From: Paratrimastix pyriformis
Lineage: Eukaryota > Preaxostyla > Paratrimastigidae
Length of the DNA stretch: 64,000 nucleotides
Assembly (NCBI GenBank): GCA_027972325.1
Contig: JAPMOS010000141.1
Location: 1 to 64,000 of the forward strand
Direction: 5' to 3'
The position numbers and the translations under genes are program-made. The notes below the pieces were generated by a model. The model was not told where the DNA came from. It made no database searches and worked only from the letters and a program-made list of their open reading frames with translations. Shown in pieces: positions 31,239 through 42,487 of this stretch (position 1 is the stretch's first letter; each line of letters starts with the position of its first letter).

Positions 31239-34200
31239 CTACTCCTGCTGCTGCTCTGGCAGCTGCTGCTGGGCTGTGGGGAGGCTGGCCGTGCCGTCGG
31301 CAGGGGCGTGTGTTGATGTGGCGAAGCGGCGGAAGGACTGGGTCACGGCCGAGAGGACCACCGCCCGGTTGCGGCTCAGGTTGGCCACCAGCTGCTGCTG
31401 CTCGGCTGCGCACACCACCCCACCGCCCGCCGCCCCCCGGGGGGGAACACGGGAGATCCCCAGTGACCCATCAGCCATTGTGCGAGGGGTGGTGTGCTCG
31501 TGCCGAGACAGAAAGGAATCTCAAGGGAGGAGGGAATAACAAATGCCACTGCGCGCCCGAGGGGGCACACGGGGGTTCGCCTTCCCTTCAAGAGGCGAGG
31601 CAGCAGGGAGTAGGGCGGACCCTTGAGGAGGGACCGCTGCTCCTCGACCCGTGCCCGGCCGCCCGGGGCGGGCCGCTTGCTGGCCCCGATCAGGTCGCGC
31701 CGTGCGGCCTTGCCCGTCTTCAGGCTGCTCACACACACGGGGCAGGGGGGGGGGGGGGGGGGGGGGGGGCGGAGTGAATGGATTTGAGCGGGTGGATGTG
31801 AGTCTGTCTTGCCCGTCTTCAGGCTGCTCGCACACACGGGGCAGGGGGCGGAATGAATGGAGGGAGGGTTTGAGCGGGTGGCGGGTGAAGGCGCGTCTGT
31901 CTTGCGCTCACACGCGGCAGGGGGGCGGAGTGGATGGAGGGAGGGTTTGAGCGGGTGGATGTGCGTCTGTCTTGCCCGTCTTCAGGCTGCTCACACGTGG
32001 CGGGGGGGGGGGGGGGGGGGGCGGGTGAATGGAGGGAGGGTATGAGCGGGTAGTGGGTGGATGTGCGTCTGTCTTGCCCGTCTTCAGGCGGCGGGGGGGG
32101 GGGGGGGGGGGTCGCATCGAGGAGGCGGTTTGAGCGGGGTTGGCGTCAAAGCGGAGAGGCAGGGGCAGGGGCAGGGGCAGGGGCAGGGGCAGGGGCAGGG
32201 GCAGGGGCAGGGGCAGGGGCAGGGCAGGGGCAGGGGCAGGGGCAGGGGCAGGGGCAGGGGCAGGGCAGGGGCAGAGAGTCAGAGGCAGAGTCAGGCAGAG
32301 TCAGAGGCAGAGTCAGAGGCAGAGTCAGGCAGAGTCAGAGGCAGAGTCAGGCAGAGTCAGAGGCAGAGCCAGAGGCAGAGGGAGCCGAGAGAGGCAGAGG
32401 GAGCCGAGAGAGGCAGAGGGAGCCGAGAGAGGCAGAGGGAGCCGAGAGAGGCAGAGGGCGGAGCCGGGCATCAGCAAAGCGGAGAGGCGGCGGAAGGTGG
32501 CTGTCATGTCCGATCGATGTTCTGTCTGTGTCTGTCTGGTGGGCCGACCTTGTCTGGGCGGCGTGGGCCTGGACGCGCTGCTTCTGGGCGGCGCCATGCT
32601 TTGCCCTGAGCATCGCCATCCGGTCGGCCGGCGCGGCGGCGCCCCCGTCACTGCCCGCGATGGCTGCCGGGGCCGGGGGCTGGGGACGGTCGGGGGAAGC
32701 CAGAAAGACGACGGCAGGCGGCCGGACGGCGGTCGCTGCCTCGTCGGCGTCGGCGTCGGCGTCCTCATCGCCATCGCCCGGCGCGGCGAACTGGCGTGTG
32801 TCGGGGGGGTGCCGGGGAAGGGCATGGTCAGAGCCCGTGGGGGAAAAATGGACGGACGCAGGGGTGGGGTCAGGGAGCCGCGGGACATGGATGGGAACGA
32901 GACATGGGGGGAATGGAGACACACCGGGGGGACAGGCGATGAGAGGGCGGGCGGAACATGGGGAACGGGACCACGGAATGGGGACATGGAAGGGGGGCCA
33001 CGAAACATGGGATGAGAATGGCGGGCGTGTGGTAGAGACAGCACCAAGGACCATGTCCCGATACGGGAAAATGGTTGACCCTGGTTGGCCCCGTGTGTGT
33101 GTGTGTGTGTGTGGGCGGCCAGGGCAACATGACGGGAACAGCAGCACTGGGCGACGACAGACCCTGTTGTTGCTCGGCGTCTGTTGGGGCTGCGGCCTGG
33201 CGGGGGCGGCGGCGGGCGGGCGGGGCGAGTCGGTGACGATGTTCATCCGGCCGCCGTCCTCCTCCTCGGCATCATCATCATCGTCACCCTCCTCGCTCGC
33301 CTCTCCGCTCTTGGCGGGGCCCTGCGGGGCGCTGTCGTCGGCAGGCTCGGCAACCTCCCCGCTGGCCGCCAGGGCCAAGGGGCGGGCAGCTTGCATCATG
33401 GCAGCGTGGGTCTGCAGCAGGCAGGCGGTTGGTGGTGGCGGTGGCGGTGACAAGGACGATGACGATGATGACGATGATGGCGATGATGGCGCTGATGATG
33501 ATGGCGATGATGAGGATGTTGATGATGGCGCTGATGGTGATGATGGTGATGGCGATGGTGATGGCGATGGTGATTGATGATTTGTGTGTTGGCGGAGGGC
33601 GGTGTTGTGCGGACCGCGAAGAAGGGGTTCCGGTAGGCGCCCCACGTCGGCCGGGGGGAGTTCGAGCCGGGCGCTCTGTCGGCCAGTAAAATGCCAAAGC
33701 AGCCAAGCAGCCAAGCAGCCAAGCAGCCAAGCAGCCAAGCAGCCAAGCAGCCAAGCAGCCAAGCAGCCAAGCAGCCAAGCAGCCAAGCAGCAGCAGCAGG
33801 CACCGCCACATCAACATCAGAACAGGGGCCGAGGAGGGACATGTGGTGAAACGGAATGCCCGCGGGGGGGCGCGTGAGGGGTGGCGGGATTCTTCGCAGA
33901 GCAGGGGCTGGGGGGTGGGATGGGAGGGGGTGGGGGCCCGGTGAATCCAGACCCATAAGAGGGGAGGCCCGTTGTCGGGGTGGTGGCCGTCACGGTGCCT
34001 GTGGCGGCGGGGACAGTCGGAGGGGCTGCCAGCGCCATGAGCGACGCGCCCAGCGGGTTGGAGACGCGCCGCCCCGAGCCGGGGACGCCCGCCCGGCGGA
34101 GGCACAGGGTCGAGGCGAGCGGGGAGGCGGCCGCCTGGTCGGCCAGGGTCAGGATGACCTGCCGCAGCACCGGGATCAGCACCCCCAGCATCAGCATGAG

Positions 34201-37200
34201 CACCGGGCGCAGTGGCCGTGCCGTGCCGTGCCGTGCCGTGCCGTGCCGTGCCGTGCCGTGCCGTGCCGTGCCGTGCCGTGCCGTGCCGTGCCGTGCCGTG
34301 CCGTGCCGTGCCGTGCCGTGCCGTGCCGTGCCGTGCCGTGCCGTGCCGTGCCGTGCCTGTCTTTCCGTCGCCATTTTTTTTCGTCTGCCGTGTCTTTCGG
34401 CTTGGCTTGGCGCGTTCTCCCGCTCGCACAGCACGGCACGGCACGGCACAGCACGGCACAGCACAGCACGGCACGGCACGGCACGGCACAGCACGGCACA
34501 GCACAGCACGGCACAGCACGGCACGGCACGGCACGGCACGGCACGGCACGGCACGGCACGGATCAGCAGCATCAGCATCAGCAGCATCAGCATCAGCACA
34601 TCACATCACATTGCGTGGCGGCGGACCTCATCGAGGATGGACCCAGTTGTCCCGGCGCCCTTGGGCTGCGTCGCCGCGGCCTCGGGGCCCAGCTTGATGG
34701 GGGGCGGCAGGACGGTGGGCATGAAGGCCACCTGGCTGCTGGTGCTGCTGGTGCCCGGCCCGGGAATGCGCCGTTCGCCCATCAGGGCGGGCCGGTTCTG
34801 GTAGCGGGAGGCATGCACGCGCCGTTCAATGGTCTGCTGGAGGGCCTGGGTGCGGGCGCTGCTCCGAGTGCGGGCACGCTGGGCATGCTGCATGGCCAGC
34901 TGCTTGAGGCGGGCGCCGGGTTCGGGGAGGGCCGTGGACGCACTGCCGCCGCTGACGATGGGGCCGGCCGGGGCGGCGGTCGGGAAGTCGGGCTGGGGGG
35001 CGGCGGCGGCAGGTGTCTCGGGGACGGGAGCGAGACTGGCCTCCTGGCTGGGCGCCGGTTTGGGGGTGTGGGGCCGGGGCTGTCGGGGGATGGCAGGGTA
35101 GGGCAGGGGGCGAGCATGGGGTGTATGAGAGGTCGAAGAGCGGGGGCGGTGGTGGCCGCGCGGACAGAGGCGGGGGGTCATGTGGGTGGGGGTAATGTGG
35201 GTGGGGGTAATGTGGGTGTGGGTGATGTGGGTGATGTGGGTGGGGGTGATGTGGGTGGGGGTGATGTGGGTGTGGGTGATGTGTGGGTGATGTGGGTGTG
35301 GGTGATGTGGGTGTGGGTGATGTGGGTGGGGTTGGTTGCAGACGGTGGCCAGGGCGGCGGGGACGGGGCAGGCGATCCAGTGGGCCGCCAAACTGAGCCG
35401 GCGGGCCTGCTGGGCGCATTCCCGGGTGGGCGTCTGCCAATTGGGCGGGGGGCGGGGGGCGGGGGGGATGAGGGACAGGAAGAAGAGGGGAGCACAAAGC
35501 CCGACGGGAGGGCAGATGTCTGTGAAGACGGCTGGGGCGGGTGGGGTGGGCCGCGCTGTCCGGTGGGTCCCACTCGCCCCCAGCCCTCCTCCCGGCCCCG
35601 GCCCCCTCCGGCCCCCCTCCCGGCCCCCCCTCCCGGCCCTCCCCGGACGCCAAGCGCACGGGACCTCCTGCTTCTGGTGGGTCCAGTGGGCAGCCAGCGA
35701 CTCGAACTTCTGTGAGAGCTGCACCGTCACCGGGTGGGCGGGCGTCCCCGGGGCTGCTGCTGCTGCTGCTGCCTCTGGTGGCCGGGCCGGGAGGCCCAGC
35801 TCCTCATCGGCGGGCCCGCGGGGGCGGCGCCAGGTGTCTGTGGGGCAGAGAGGGTCTCCTTGGGCGAGACGAAGGGCGGGGTCTCACAGCAGCCCGCCAT
35901 GGGCGAGGCGCGAACGGGGTCGCCAAGACGACTGCAGGGTCAGCGGCGCCGGGGTCGCGGGGGGCTCGGCGGGTGCAACGGGGGTGGACAAAGCTTCGTG
36001 GACCGCCGGGGCAGTGGGCATGGTGGCGGCTGAGGGAGCCGGTGCCGGGAGGGGGCTTGACACGGCCATAGGGGCCGGGCGCGAGGCAGACACCGGGGTG
36101 GACGGGGCGACACGGTCCGGGGTGGTGCACACGGCCATTCCGCAGGGCGAGTGCGCCGCCGGCTGGGGCTGCGGGCTGGCTTCGGGGTGGTCGGCCCGGG
36201 CCATTCCTGCGGGCGTGCAGGGCGCGGCGATTGCGGCGGCGGGGGTCGAAGTGGTGGGAGCGGGGGCCGGAGTGGCGGGGCCGGGGTGGCGGGGGCCGGG
36301 GTGGCGGGGCCGGGGTGACGGGGGCCGGGGTGACGGGGGCCGGGGTGACGGGGCCGGGGTGACGGGGCCGGGGTGACGGGGCCGGGGTGGCAGGGGCCGG
36401 GGTGGCAGGGGCCGGGGTGGCAGGGCCGGGGTGGCAGGGGCCGGGGTGGCAGGGGCCGGGGTGGCAGGGGCCGGGGTGGCAGGGGCCGGGGTGGCAGGGG
36501 CCGGGGTGGCAGGGGCCGGAGTGGTGGGAGTGATGTGGGCCGGGGTGGCGGGGGCCGGAGTCGCGTGGGCCGGAGATGCCGGAGCCGGCCAGGTGGCTGG
36601 AGCCGGGGTGGCAGGGGCCGGAGTGACGGGAACGGGAGCCGGGGTGGCGGGGGCCGGGGTCACGGGGGCCGGTGTTCCCGGGGCCGGAGCAGGGGCGGCT
36701 GGCGATCTGGCCGGAAGGGAAGCCGGGGTGGCTGTCCGAACGGGGGTTGTCCGAACGGGGGTTGCCCGAACGGGGGTTGCCCGAACGGGGGTTGCCCGAA
36801 CGGGGGTTGCACGAACGGGGGTGGATGGAGCAGGGATGGCTGGTGGAGTCACTGCAGCTGGAGCAGGAGCAGGTGCAGGAGGAGCAGGTGCAGGAGGAGC
36901 AGGTACAGGAGCAGGAGTGGTTGGGGCTGAGGCTACTGTCTTTGGAGTGGCTGGCGCAGCGGTTGGAGAGGACGGAGGAGGCGTGGCCTTTTTGAGACGC
37001 ACATCAATGATGAAGCAGCGCACCGGAAACGCGAATGGACGGACCTTGCATTGATGATCATGTGCTAACCGAGTCAAGGCTTCAATGATATCGACTGACT
37101 ACACGTAAGAATCAGGAAAAAGGACGGGACACAAGATCTTAGAATGATGAACGATAGAACACGAAGACCTTGAGATTTGCCTTGATGTGATGTTTTTTGG

Positions 37201-37279
37201 CGAGTGCCTGGAGCTGAGCGCGTTTCATCCCCTCCAGATCGGCGATTTCATAATCAATTTCAATATCTTGATCAGCCAT
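31239..37279 (-). CDS. SAP-like, Pro/Ala-rich repeat protein (possible NuSAP-like)
   Basis: Long multi-exon gene with uncertain exon joins. It starts [20 protein letters not shown] (37279) with [15 protein letters not shown], then after an intron (GTCTTC...GTGTAG) [18 protein letters not shown]. This pattern (L..LAK....KANLK...ii.AL) is SAP-like and close to the NuSAP N-terminus. A huge exon (about 35.9-37.05 kb) encodes five or six ATPVR repeats and many TPAPA repeats. Further pieces are [19 protein letters not shown] (35.7 kb), [99 protein letters not shown] and C-terminal [20 protein letters not shown] ending QQLPEQQQE at 31239. A microtubule/chromatin role is speculation. The reading could also represent two genes. 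Introns carry several satellite arrays. Confidence 0.45.
31700..32110. repeat. Exon-edge-bearing minisatellite (about 85-bp unit) in an intron
   Basis: Four copies of CTTGCCCGTCTTCAGGCTGC (at about 31720, 31808, 31972 and 32075), separated by GAGGGTTTGAGCGGGTGG and poly-G runs. The first copy is the real exon edge on the - strand ([11 protein letters not shown]); the others lie in the intron. Confidence 0.88.
32158..32275. repeat. GGGGCA hexanucleotide repeat
   Basis: About 19 copies with two five-base units, in an intron of the Pro/Ala-rich gene. Confidence 0.95.
32276..32460. repeat. AGGCAGAGTC / AGGCAGAGGGAGCCGAG arrays
   Basis: Two adjoining arrays with about 10-bp and 18-bp units, directly after the GGGGCA repeat. 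Confidence 0.9.
33438..33575. repeat. GATGATGGC trinucleotide-like array
   Basis: About 135 bp of GAT-rich units in an intron of the Pro/Ala-rich gene. Confidence 0.9.
33701..33797. repeat. 8-bp repeat AGCAGCCA
   Basis: About twelve perfect copies of AAGCAGCC in an intron. Confidence 0.95.
34216..34561. repeat. Large inverted repeat of CCGTG / CACGG pentamers
   Basis: The left arm (34216-34356) is near-perfect (CCGTG)n. The right arm (34429-34561) is (CACGG)n with some CACAG units, the reverse complement. The spacer is about 72 bp. Together they can form a hairpin with a stem of roughly 130 bp within one intron of the Pro/Ala-rich gene. A CATCAG array follows at 34562-34610. Confidence 0.95.
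35172..35332. repeat. GTGATGTGGGTGTGG array
   Basis: About ten units mixing GGTAATGTGGGT and GGTGATGTGGGT in an intron of the Pro/Ala-rich gene. Confidence 0.92.
36276..36690. repeat. Coding 15-bp repeat (TPAPA)
   Basis: GGCAGGGGCCGGGGT and GGCGGGGGCCGGGGT units, mostly 15 bp on the sense (-) strand, giving Thr-Pro-Ala-Pro-Ala repeats. Some units are 13-14 bp, so the frame slips within the array unless compensated. This is a reason to treat the exon boundary with caution. Confidence 0.85.
36726..36820. repeat. Coding 15-bp repeat (ATPVR)
   Basis: Six near-identical TTGCCCGAACGGGGG units read as Ala/Thr-Thr-Pro-Val-Arg on the - strand. Confidence 0.9.
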
Positions 37280-37849
37280 AGGTCGAGAAGGCTCTCAGTC
37301 AGTGTTGAACACTCAAACGTGAAGAGAGCCGACTCTGGCAGGGGGCTAGTGGTTGTGCCACTTTATTTGTGCTCACTGTTGACGATCCGGCATCGCCCTT
37401 CCCCCAAAAGCCGGAACAAAACTTATGCAGTCCCTGAAGGCTCCCACGTCCTGAAACAAGAGTTTGTTCGGACCGTTTTTTGAGTAAAGAAACTTTTCAG
37501 TTCCCACGATGTAACGTTCAAGCCCTTTTTGGGACCGAACCGGGGTGGTCGGGGCAGAGTCCCAGGAGGGCGGGGTGATGCACCAGGGTGCGGGAAGGTG
37601 CCGCGTGACCTACCGAAGGGTCCAAAGCAGAAGTTTGGCGAAGGGGCGCGCCGGTCCAAAAACAGGGGGAAAAACGTGTTGGCCCGGGGACAATGGGGCA
37701 ATTGCCGGAGAAGAACGATGAAAGGGGTGAGGGAAGAAAGAAAGAGAGGGAAGAGGAGACGATACAAAAGGAAAAGAAGAGCAAAAACAGTCCCCTGCTC
37801 CATCCCCGTTGACCAGTCAGTCGTCTAAACACACATGTAGTCGGGGAGT
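37280..37849. other. Divergent intergenic region
   Basis: 570 bp between the opposed 5' ends of the Pro/Ala-rich gene and the CatSper-like gene. The + strand is purine-rich from about 37550 to 37790. No convincing coding frame is seen. A first non-coding or coding exon of the channel gene may lie here, because the channel frame has no ATG at its apparent start. Confidence 0.4.
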
Positions 37850-40395
37850 TTGTTGAAGGTTGATGACCCAGACTCGTCCAATCGAGAGAACCAAACTGGC
37901 AAAGGCAAAGAAAACAAAAAGCCGGCAGCTTTCATCAACCCGGGGCCCTCGTATTTCGGACGCCCAAATCTTGTTGCACTGGCCTCTTCTGAGACTGCTT
38001 CCGTCGGGGACGATCTCGCCACTCACAGTGACACATCTTCGGTCAAAACTCACGACACCCATCACACAAACCGCCGAAAACGGCACGGAAGTGTGTCGAC
38101 ACTGTCGGACGATGATGTCCGGTTTTTTTGTTGTCGTTCTCCTGAATTCCGATTCTCTGTAGGAAGGGACAGCAACCCGTTTGCTTCGTGAAGATCAGCA
38201 GGACGATGAAGAGGAAGTGCTCACCTTCCGCAATCCTTTTCACGAATTTGTGTGCTATTTCACCTATGTCTGTCTCGGGCCATCATCGGACGTGTTCTGA
38301 TTCACCACTTAGTCCCGCCTTTTTAAATATGGAATCCTGGGTGCGGTGTTGATCAATACCATCACCATCGCCATTGACACCGACCGCAACGTCGACACCC
38401 ACTACGGGGCGATTTTCCAAGGCTTTGACATGTGCTTCCTTGTTTTATATACGATCGAGTTTGTGTTAAAACTGTACTGTGCCCCTCTGGTCCGTTCTCG
38501 ATCCAATTTGGCTTTTCCGTCGTTCTGACCCTGGGGTGATGATGATGCTGGCCAGGGCTACTGGAAGTCGAATTTCAACAAGTTCGACTTCATCATCCTG
38601 GGGACGTCCTTTCTGCAGTTCGCCGAGGGTTCCATCGGCAGCCTGACCTTCCTCCGGGTCCTGCGCGGTCCGGCGGCTGTTCCCCTGCCTGCCTGCGGCT
38701 CCCCTGCCTGTCTGACCCTAAGATGACCATCTGACCATGTGATCGCCTGGTGTCTCTCTCTGCACCGACCTCTGGTCTCCTCGGGGATCATCATTCCCTT
38801 GTCCACCCCTGTTGCTGCTGTTTTTCTTTCTCTTGTCCATCGCCCCCCAACGCAGCCCTGCGTGCACTGCGGGCCTTCCGTGCAATCGGCTTCCTGCGGC
38901 CCTTCCAGATCATCGCCAGCTCGATGGTCAAGACGGTGGTCTCCATCGTCAACCTGATCGCCATCCTCTTCCTGCTGTTGTACGTCTTCGGGGTCATCGG
39001 GTACTACATGCTGGGCGAGCAGGACCCCGCCCACTGGGCCGACCTCGCCCAGGCAATCCTCTCCATGCATATCTACGTCACGGTCCGCCAGCAGCAGCAG
39101 CGTCATCGTCAGCGTCGTCGATCATCATCATCATCATCCATCACCCGATCATCACCCGATCATCATCACCCGATCATCATCATCATCCAATCGTCACCAT
39201 CATCCAGTCATCACCCATCATCCAGTCATCACCCATCATCGCAACCACCACCAGCATCACCACCACCGCCACCCACCCCATCCCCCATCCCCCATCCAGG
39301 CAGACGGGTGGACGGCCATCCTGCAGCACCCGCTGGACGAGTGGAACCGGGCCACGCGGATCTTCTCGATCATCTGCATCTTCTTCTGCAACATCATCTT
39401 CACCAACCTCTTCATCGGTGTCGTCCTCCAGGTCTGACCGAGCCCCGTCCCATGCACCCCCCCCCCCCCCCCCCATGCACCCCACCCCCATGCACCCCCA
39501 TGCACCCCCATGCACCCCATCAGCCTCGTATGAACTGGCTGCGAGCCCATTCAGTGGAACCCCCGATTTTTCATCCCATCCCCCCCCCCCCCCCCCCCCC
39601 CGCCCGCCTCTGCCCTGGTCAGAACCTGTCGCAAGCGCGCCAGGAGGCGGAGGCGCTGGACATGGCCAAGAAGAAGAAGCAGGTCGACAAGAAGAAGCAG
39701 CTCTACCTGTCCCGGCAGAAGCTCGAGTGGACCTCCATCATCGACGCCCAGAAGGAGCGCGGCACCCGCAACGTGCAGGGCCTGCTGGCCTCGATGGCCG
39801 GCCGGCTGCGGCACGATGACATCGTCCCGTGCACCCTGCTCGCGTGCAACACCACATGGATGCAGGCATACACGGCCGTGCTGCAGCACCAGGTCCACCC
39901 CTGAACGCAAGTCCCCCCCCCCCCCCCCCCCCATGGATCGCCACGCCCCCAACAGCCCACCACAGCCGCACAGCCGCACAGCCGCACAGCCGCACAGCCG
40001 CACAGTCGCACAGTCGCACATCCGCGCCTTCTTCTTCTCTCTGACAATTTTTTCCATTCTGCTGCTGTCGCTGCTCATGTTGCTGCTGCTGTCCTTGGAT
40101 TGCCTGGTGGATGGTGGATGGTACCCTGCCTGATGCCTGGTGGATGGTGCCCTGGTGATGTTGGTGTTGGGTCGGCCACAGGAGATCAACATGTACCACC
40201 GGATGGACGCGTCGTCCCTTCTTCTTCTCACCGACTGTTTTCCCTTCTGCTGCTGCTTGGTGGGTGGGGTGGGTGGCCCTGGGGGGTCTGTGCCAGGAGA
40301 ACAACATGTACCGGGTGCAACAGCTGCAGTTCGAGCTGGCCGAGTCCCTGGCCACCATCGTCGAGCGGCGCCTGGCCACCCGCACCATGAGGTGA
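37850..40395 (+). CDS. CatSper-like voltage-gated cation channel subunit
   Basis: Six-TM single-domain channel of the CatSper class, typical of flagella. The acidic/Ser-rich N-terminus (THSDTSSVKTHDTHHTNRRK, STLSDDD) is joined by a 46-bp intron (38117-38162, GTCCGG...TGTAG) to EGTATRLLREDQQDDEEEVL. S1: LFKYGILGAVLINTITIAID. S2: FDMCFLVLYTIEFVLKLYCA. S3: FDFIILGTSFLQF. S4: a regular-arginine helix (LRALRAFRAIGFLRPFQII). S5: IVNLIAILFLLLYVFGVIGY. Pore: HIYVTADGWTAILQ with the CatSper-like TxDxW selectivity motif. S6: IFSIICIFFCNIIFTNLFIG. The C-terminal coiled coil follows (EALDMAKKKKQVDKKKQLYL; LQFELAESLATIVERR), ending at 40395. No in-frame ATG is visible at the left edge, so the true start may lie in an upstream exon. 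Sperm CatSper is a heterotetramer of four such subunits. Confidence 0.78.
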
Positions 40396-40934
40396 TATTG
40401 GTCTTGGGGCCGCCGTGACTCGAACCCGGGTCCTTCCCACCGACCGACCACGGGGAGTGACACAAGGCTGGTCTTCGGTGCTGGCTGTGTTGCCCCTGGC
40501 TGGGGAGGCCTTTGTGGGCAGTCTCATGTCCGCCGCCAGCGATCCGTTTGCTGTGCCGGGCCGCCACGTCTGTTGGCCTTTTGTGAATGAAGACTAATTT
40601 GCTGTGACGAGTGTTCCGTGCCCCCTCCCCCTCATCTCCCGCTGTTGATAGCTGATCGCTTGCTGCATTTTTCACCAGTCATCTCATCCTGTTCCTGTTG
40701 ATTTGTTCTCTCCGCCTCGTCTTTTCATTGCCAATTTCTTTCTTCGCTTCCAAATGAAATTTCGCTTTTTTTTGGCGTCGGGGTCGTGGACTTCCTCTGC
40801 TGCTGCGGGAAGGAGGAGGACGGGAGCGGGAGCGGGAGCCCGGGGAATATTCGGGGGGGGGGGGGGGGGGGGGGGGGGGCTGGCAACAGTCACACGGGTG
40901 GTGTTCATCAGCAAGCGGGGCATGGTCATGATGA

Positions 40935-41110
40935 GGATTGGATGATGATTTGGATGAGGATTGGATGAGGATTGGATGAGGATTGGATGAGGATTGGATG
41001 AGGATTGGATGATGATTGGATGATGAATGATGATGATGATGGGTGATGATGATGATGGGTGATGATGATGAATGGATGATGATGATGAATGGATGATGGT
41101 GATGGGTGAT
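40935..41110. repeat. GATGAGGATTG / GATGATGATGG array
   Basis: About 175 bp of GAT-rich tandem units between genes. Confidence 0.92.
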
Positions 41111-41139
41111 GATGGTGATGGGCGATGATGCTAATGAGG

Positions 41140-41172
<33 letters not shown>

Positions 41173-41767
41173 ATGGGGGGTGGGGGGTGGGTGCACTCGC
41201 CCCATGAGGGGGTCTTTGAGGGTGTGGGACCCGCCCCCCGTCATCACACCCACCGCGGGGTCCCGGTCACGCGTTCAGAGGGCGCCGCCCTCGACCCGGC
41301 CCTGCTTGGTCGGTGCCCTGTCCCACCCACCAACACCAGCCAGCCAACCACCCCGCACAGCAGTGCGGCGCCCCGATGAAACAACGGGAGGCCGGGCGCG
41401 GGGTCAACCTGATTGTGCCCTCCCCACCCCACCCCACCCCACCCCACCCCTCCCCCTGCTCCTCCTCCCTGTCCCGCCCTGGCCGCCACCCCTCCGCCTT
41501 CCCCCCCGACCTCAGTGCCTCCTGGGCCTCTGCCTCTGCCTCTGGGGCGCGACCGTGCTTCCGCTGGTGCTGCTGCTGGTGCGGGTTGGGGCTGTCTTCT
41601 TCTGGGGCCGCCGGCAGCCCGGACGGTGCGGGTGCAGGCGCGCTGCCAGCGGGTGGGCTGCAGGGGGATGTGGAGTGTGGGGACGGGGGGGAGGGCGGGC
41701 GTCAGTTCGTGCTGACTGCTCGCCCCCTCTTTCGCTCGCCCCTGCCGCCCCCCGCCCTCCTCCAAGC

Positions 41768-41856
41768 AGCCATGGACAGCAGCAGCCATGGACAGCAGCA
41801 GCCATGGACAGCAGCAGCCATGGACAGCAGCAGCCATGGACAGCAGCAGCAGCAGC
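41768..41856. repeat. 16-bp repeat CCATGGACAGCAGCAG
   Basis: Five perfect copies ending in a CAG run, in the intergenic stretch. Confidence 0.95.
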
Positions 41857-42018
41857 AGCAGCAGCCAGGCGGCAAAGAGTGGGGGGATGGAGGAAGGGGT
41901 GTCTTTGTACAGGGGGCCTCCCGCCCACCGGTGGGGGTGGGCGGCGGTGGGCGCGAAAGGCGAGGGGGAAACGGCAGAGGGGGGAGGGAGGGGGAGGATG
42001 CGCGCCCTGACGGCACAC

Positions 42019-42440
42019 TTACTTTGTGAACTCGAGCTCGAGGAGCAGAGGGCTGGTCAGGCAGGGGTCCGACACGGAGATCACCATCCCGGGCCGGGTC
42101 AGCTCGCCCAGGGGCCGGGGCAGGTTGGCGTGGGTGGCCTCGATGATGCGCATGTACAGGGTCACACTGTTGTCCGGGGTCGTCAGCGAGGGCCGCTTCA
42201 GTTGGCTGGGGGGGGGGGGGGGGGACAAGAGTGGTGATGACGATGACTGGATGATGATGACGATTGGTGATGATTGGATGACGACGACGACGACAGTGGT
42301 GATGATTGGATGGTGATGATTGGATGGTGATGCTTGGATGGTGATGATTGGATGCTGCTGCTGATGATGAATGATACTGCTGGTGGTGGTGGCCAATATG
42401 CAATATATGCGTGTGCGTGCCAATATGTCTGTGTGTCTGT

Positions 42441-42487
<47 letters not shown>

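Larger units (their letters stand above)
40396..42018. other. Repeat-rich stretch, possible unresolved exons on - strand
   Basis: Between the CatSper-like (+) and UBA3 (-) 3' ends. It holds a poly-G (about 40854-40880), a GATGAGGATTG array (40935-41110) and the CATGGACAGCAGCAGC array (41768-41856). Two - strand stretches look mildly coding: about 40690-40830 (lysine-rich, KKKRNFIWKRRKKLAMKRRG) and about 41500-41650 (acidic/Gln-rich, HQQQHQRKHGRAPEAEAEAQ). I cannot join them or name a product. Confidence 0.3.

Noticed and set aside
31700-32110. Possible CRISPR-like array (regular repeats with spacers)
   Set aside because: The units are copies of an exon edge plus intron. The spacers are poly-G and repeat sequence, there are no Cas genes, and the context is eukaryotic.
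34216-34560. [16 protein letters not shown] Cys-rich frame and [11 protein letters not shown] frame
   Set aside because: Both are artefacts of the CCGTG pentamer inverted repeat.
37817-38086. Small - strand frame ending KLPDYMCV, antisense to the CatSper 5' end
   Set aside because: The + strand frame joins in phase through a proper 46-bp intron to the channel. The antisense frame has no recognisable family and needs an awkward splice.
40400-40470. tRNA-like stretch on the - strand (box B GGTTCGAGTC, box A-like GTGGTCGGTCGG)
   Set aside because: The boxes are only about 14 nt apart, with no anticodon arm and no matching acceptor stem. At most it is a decayed tRNA-derived fragment.
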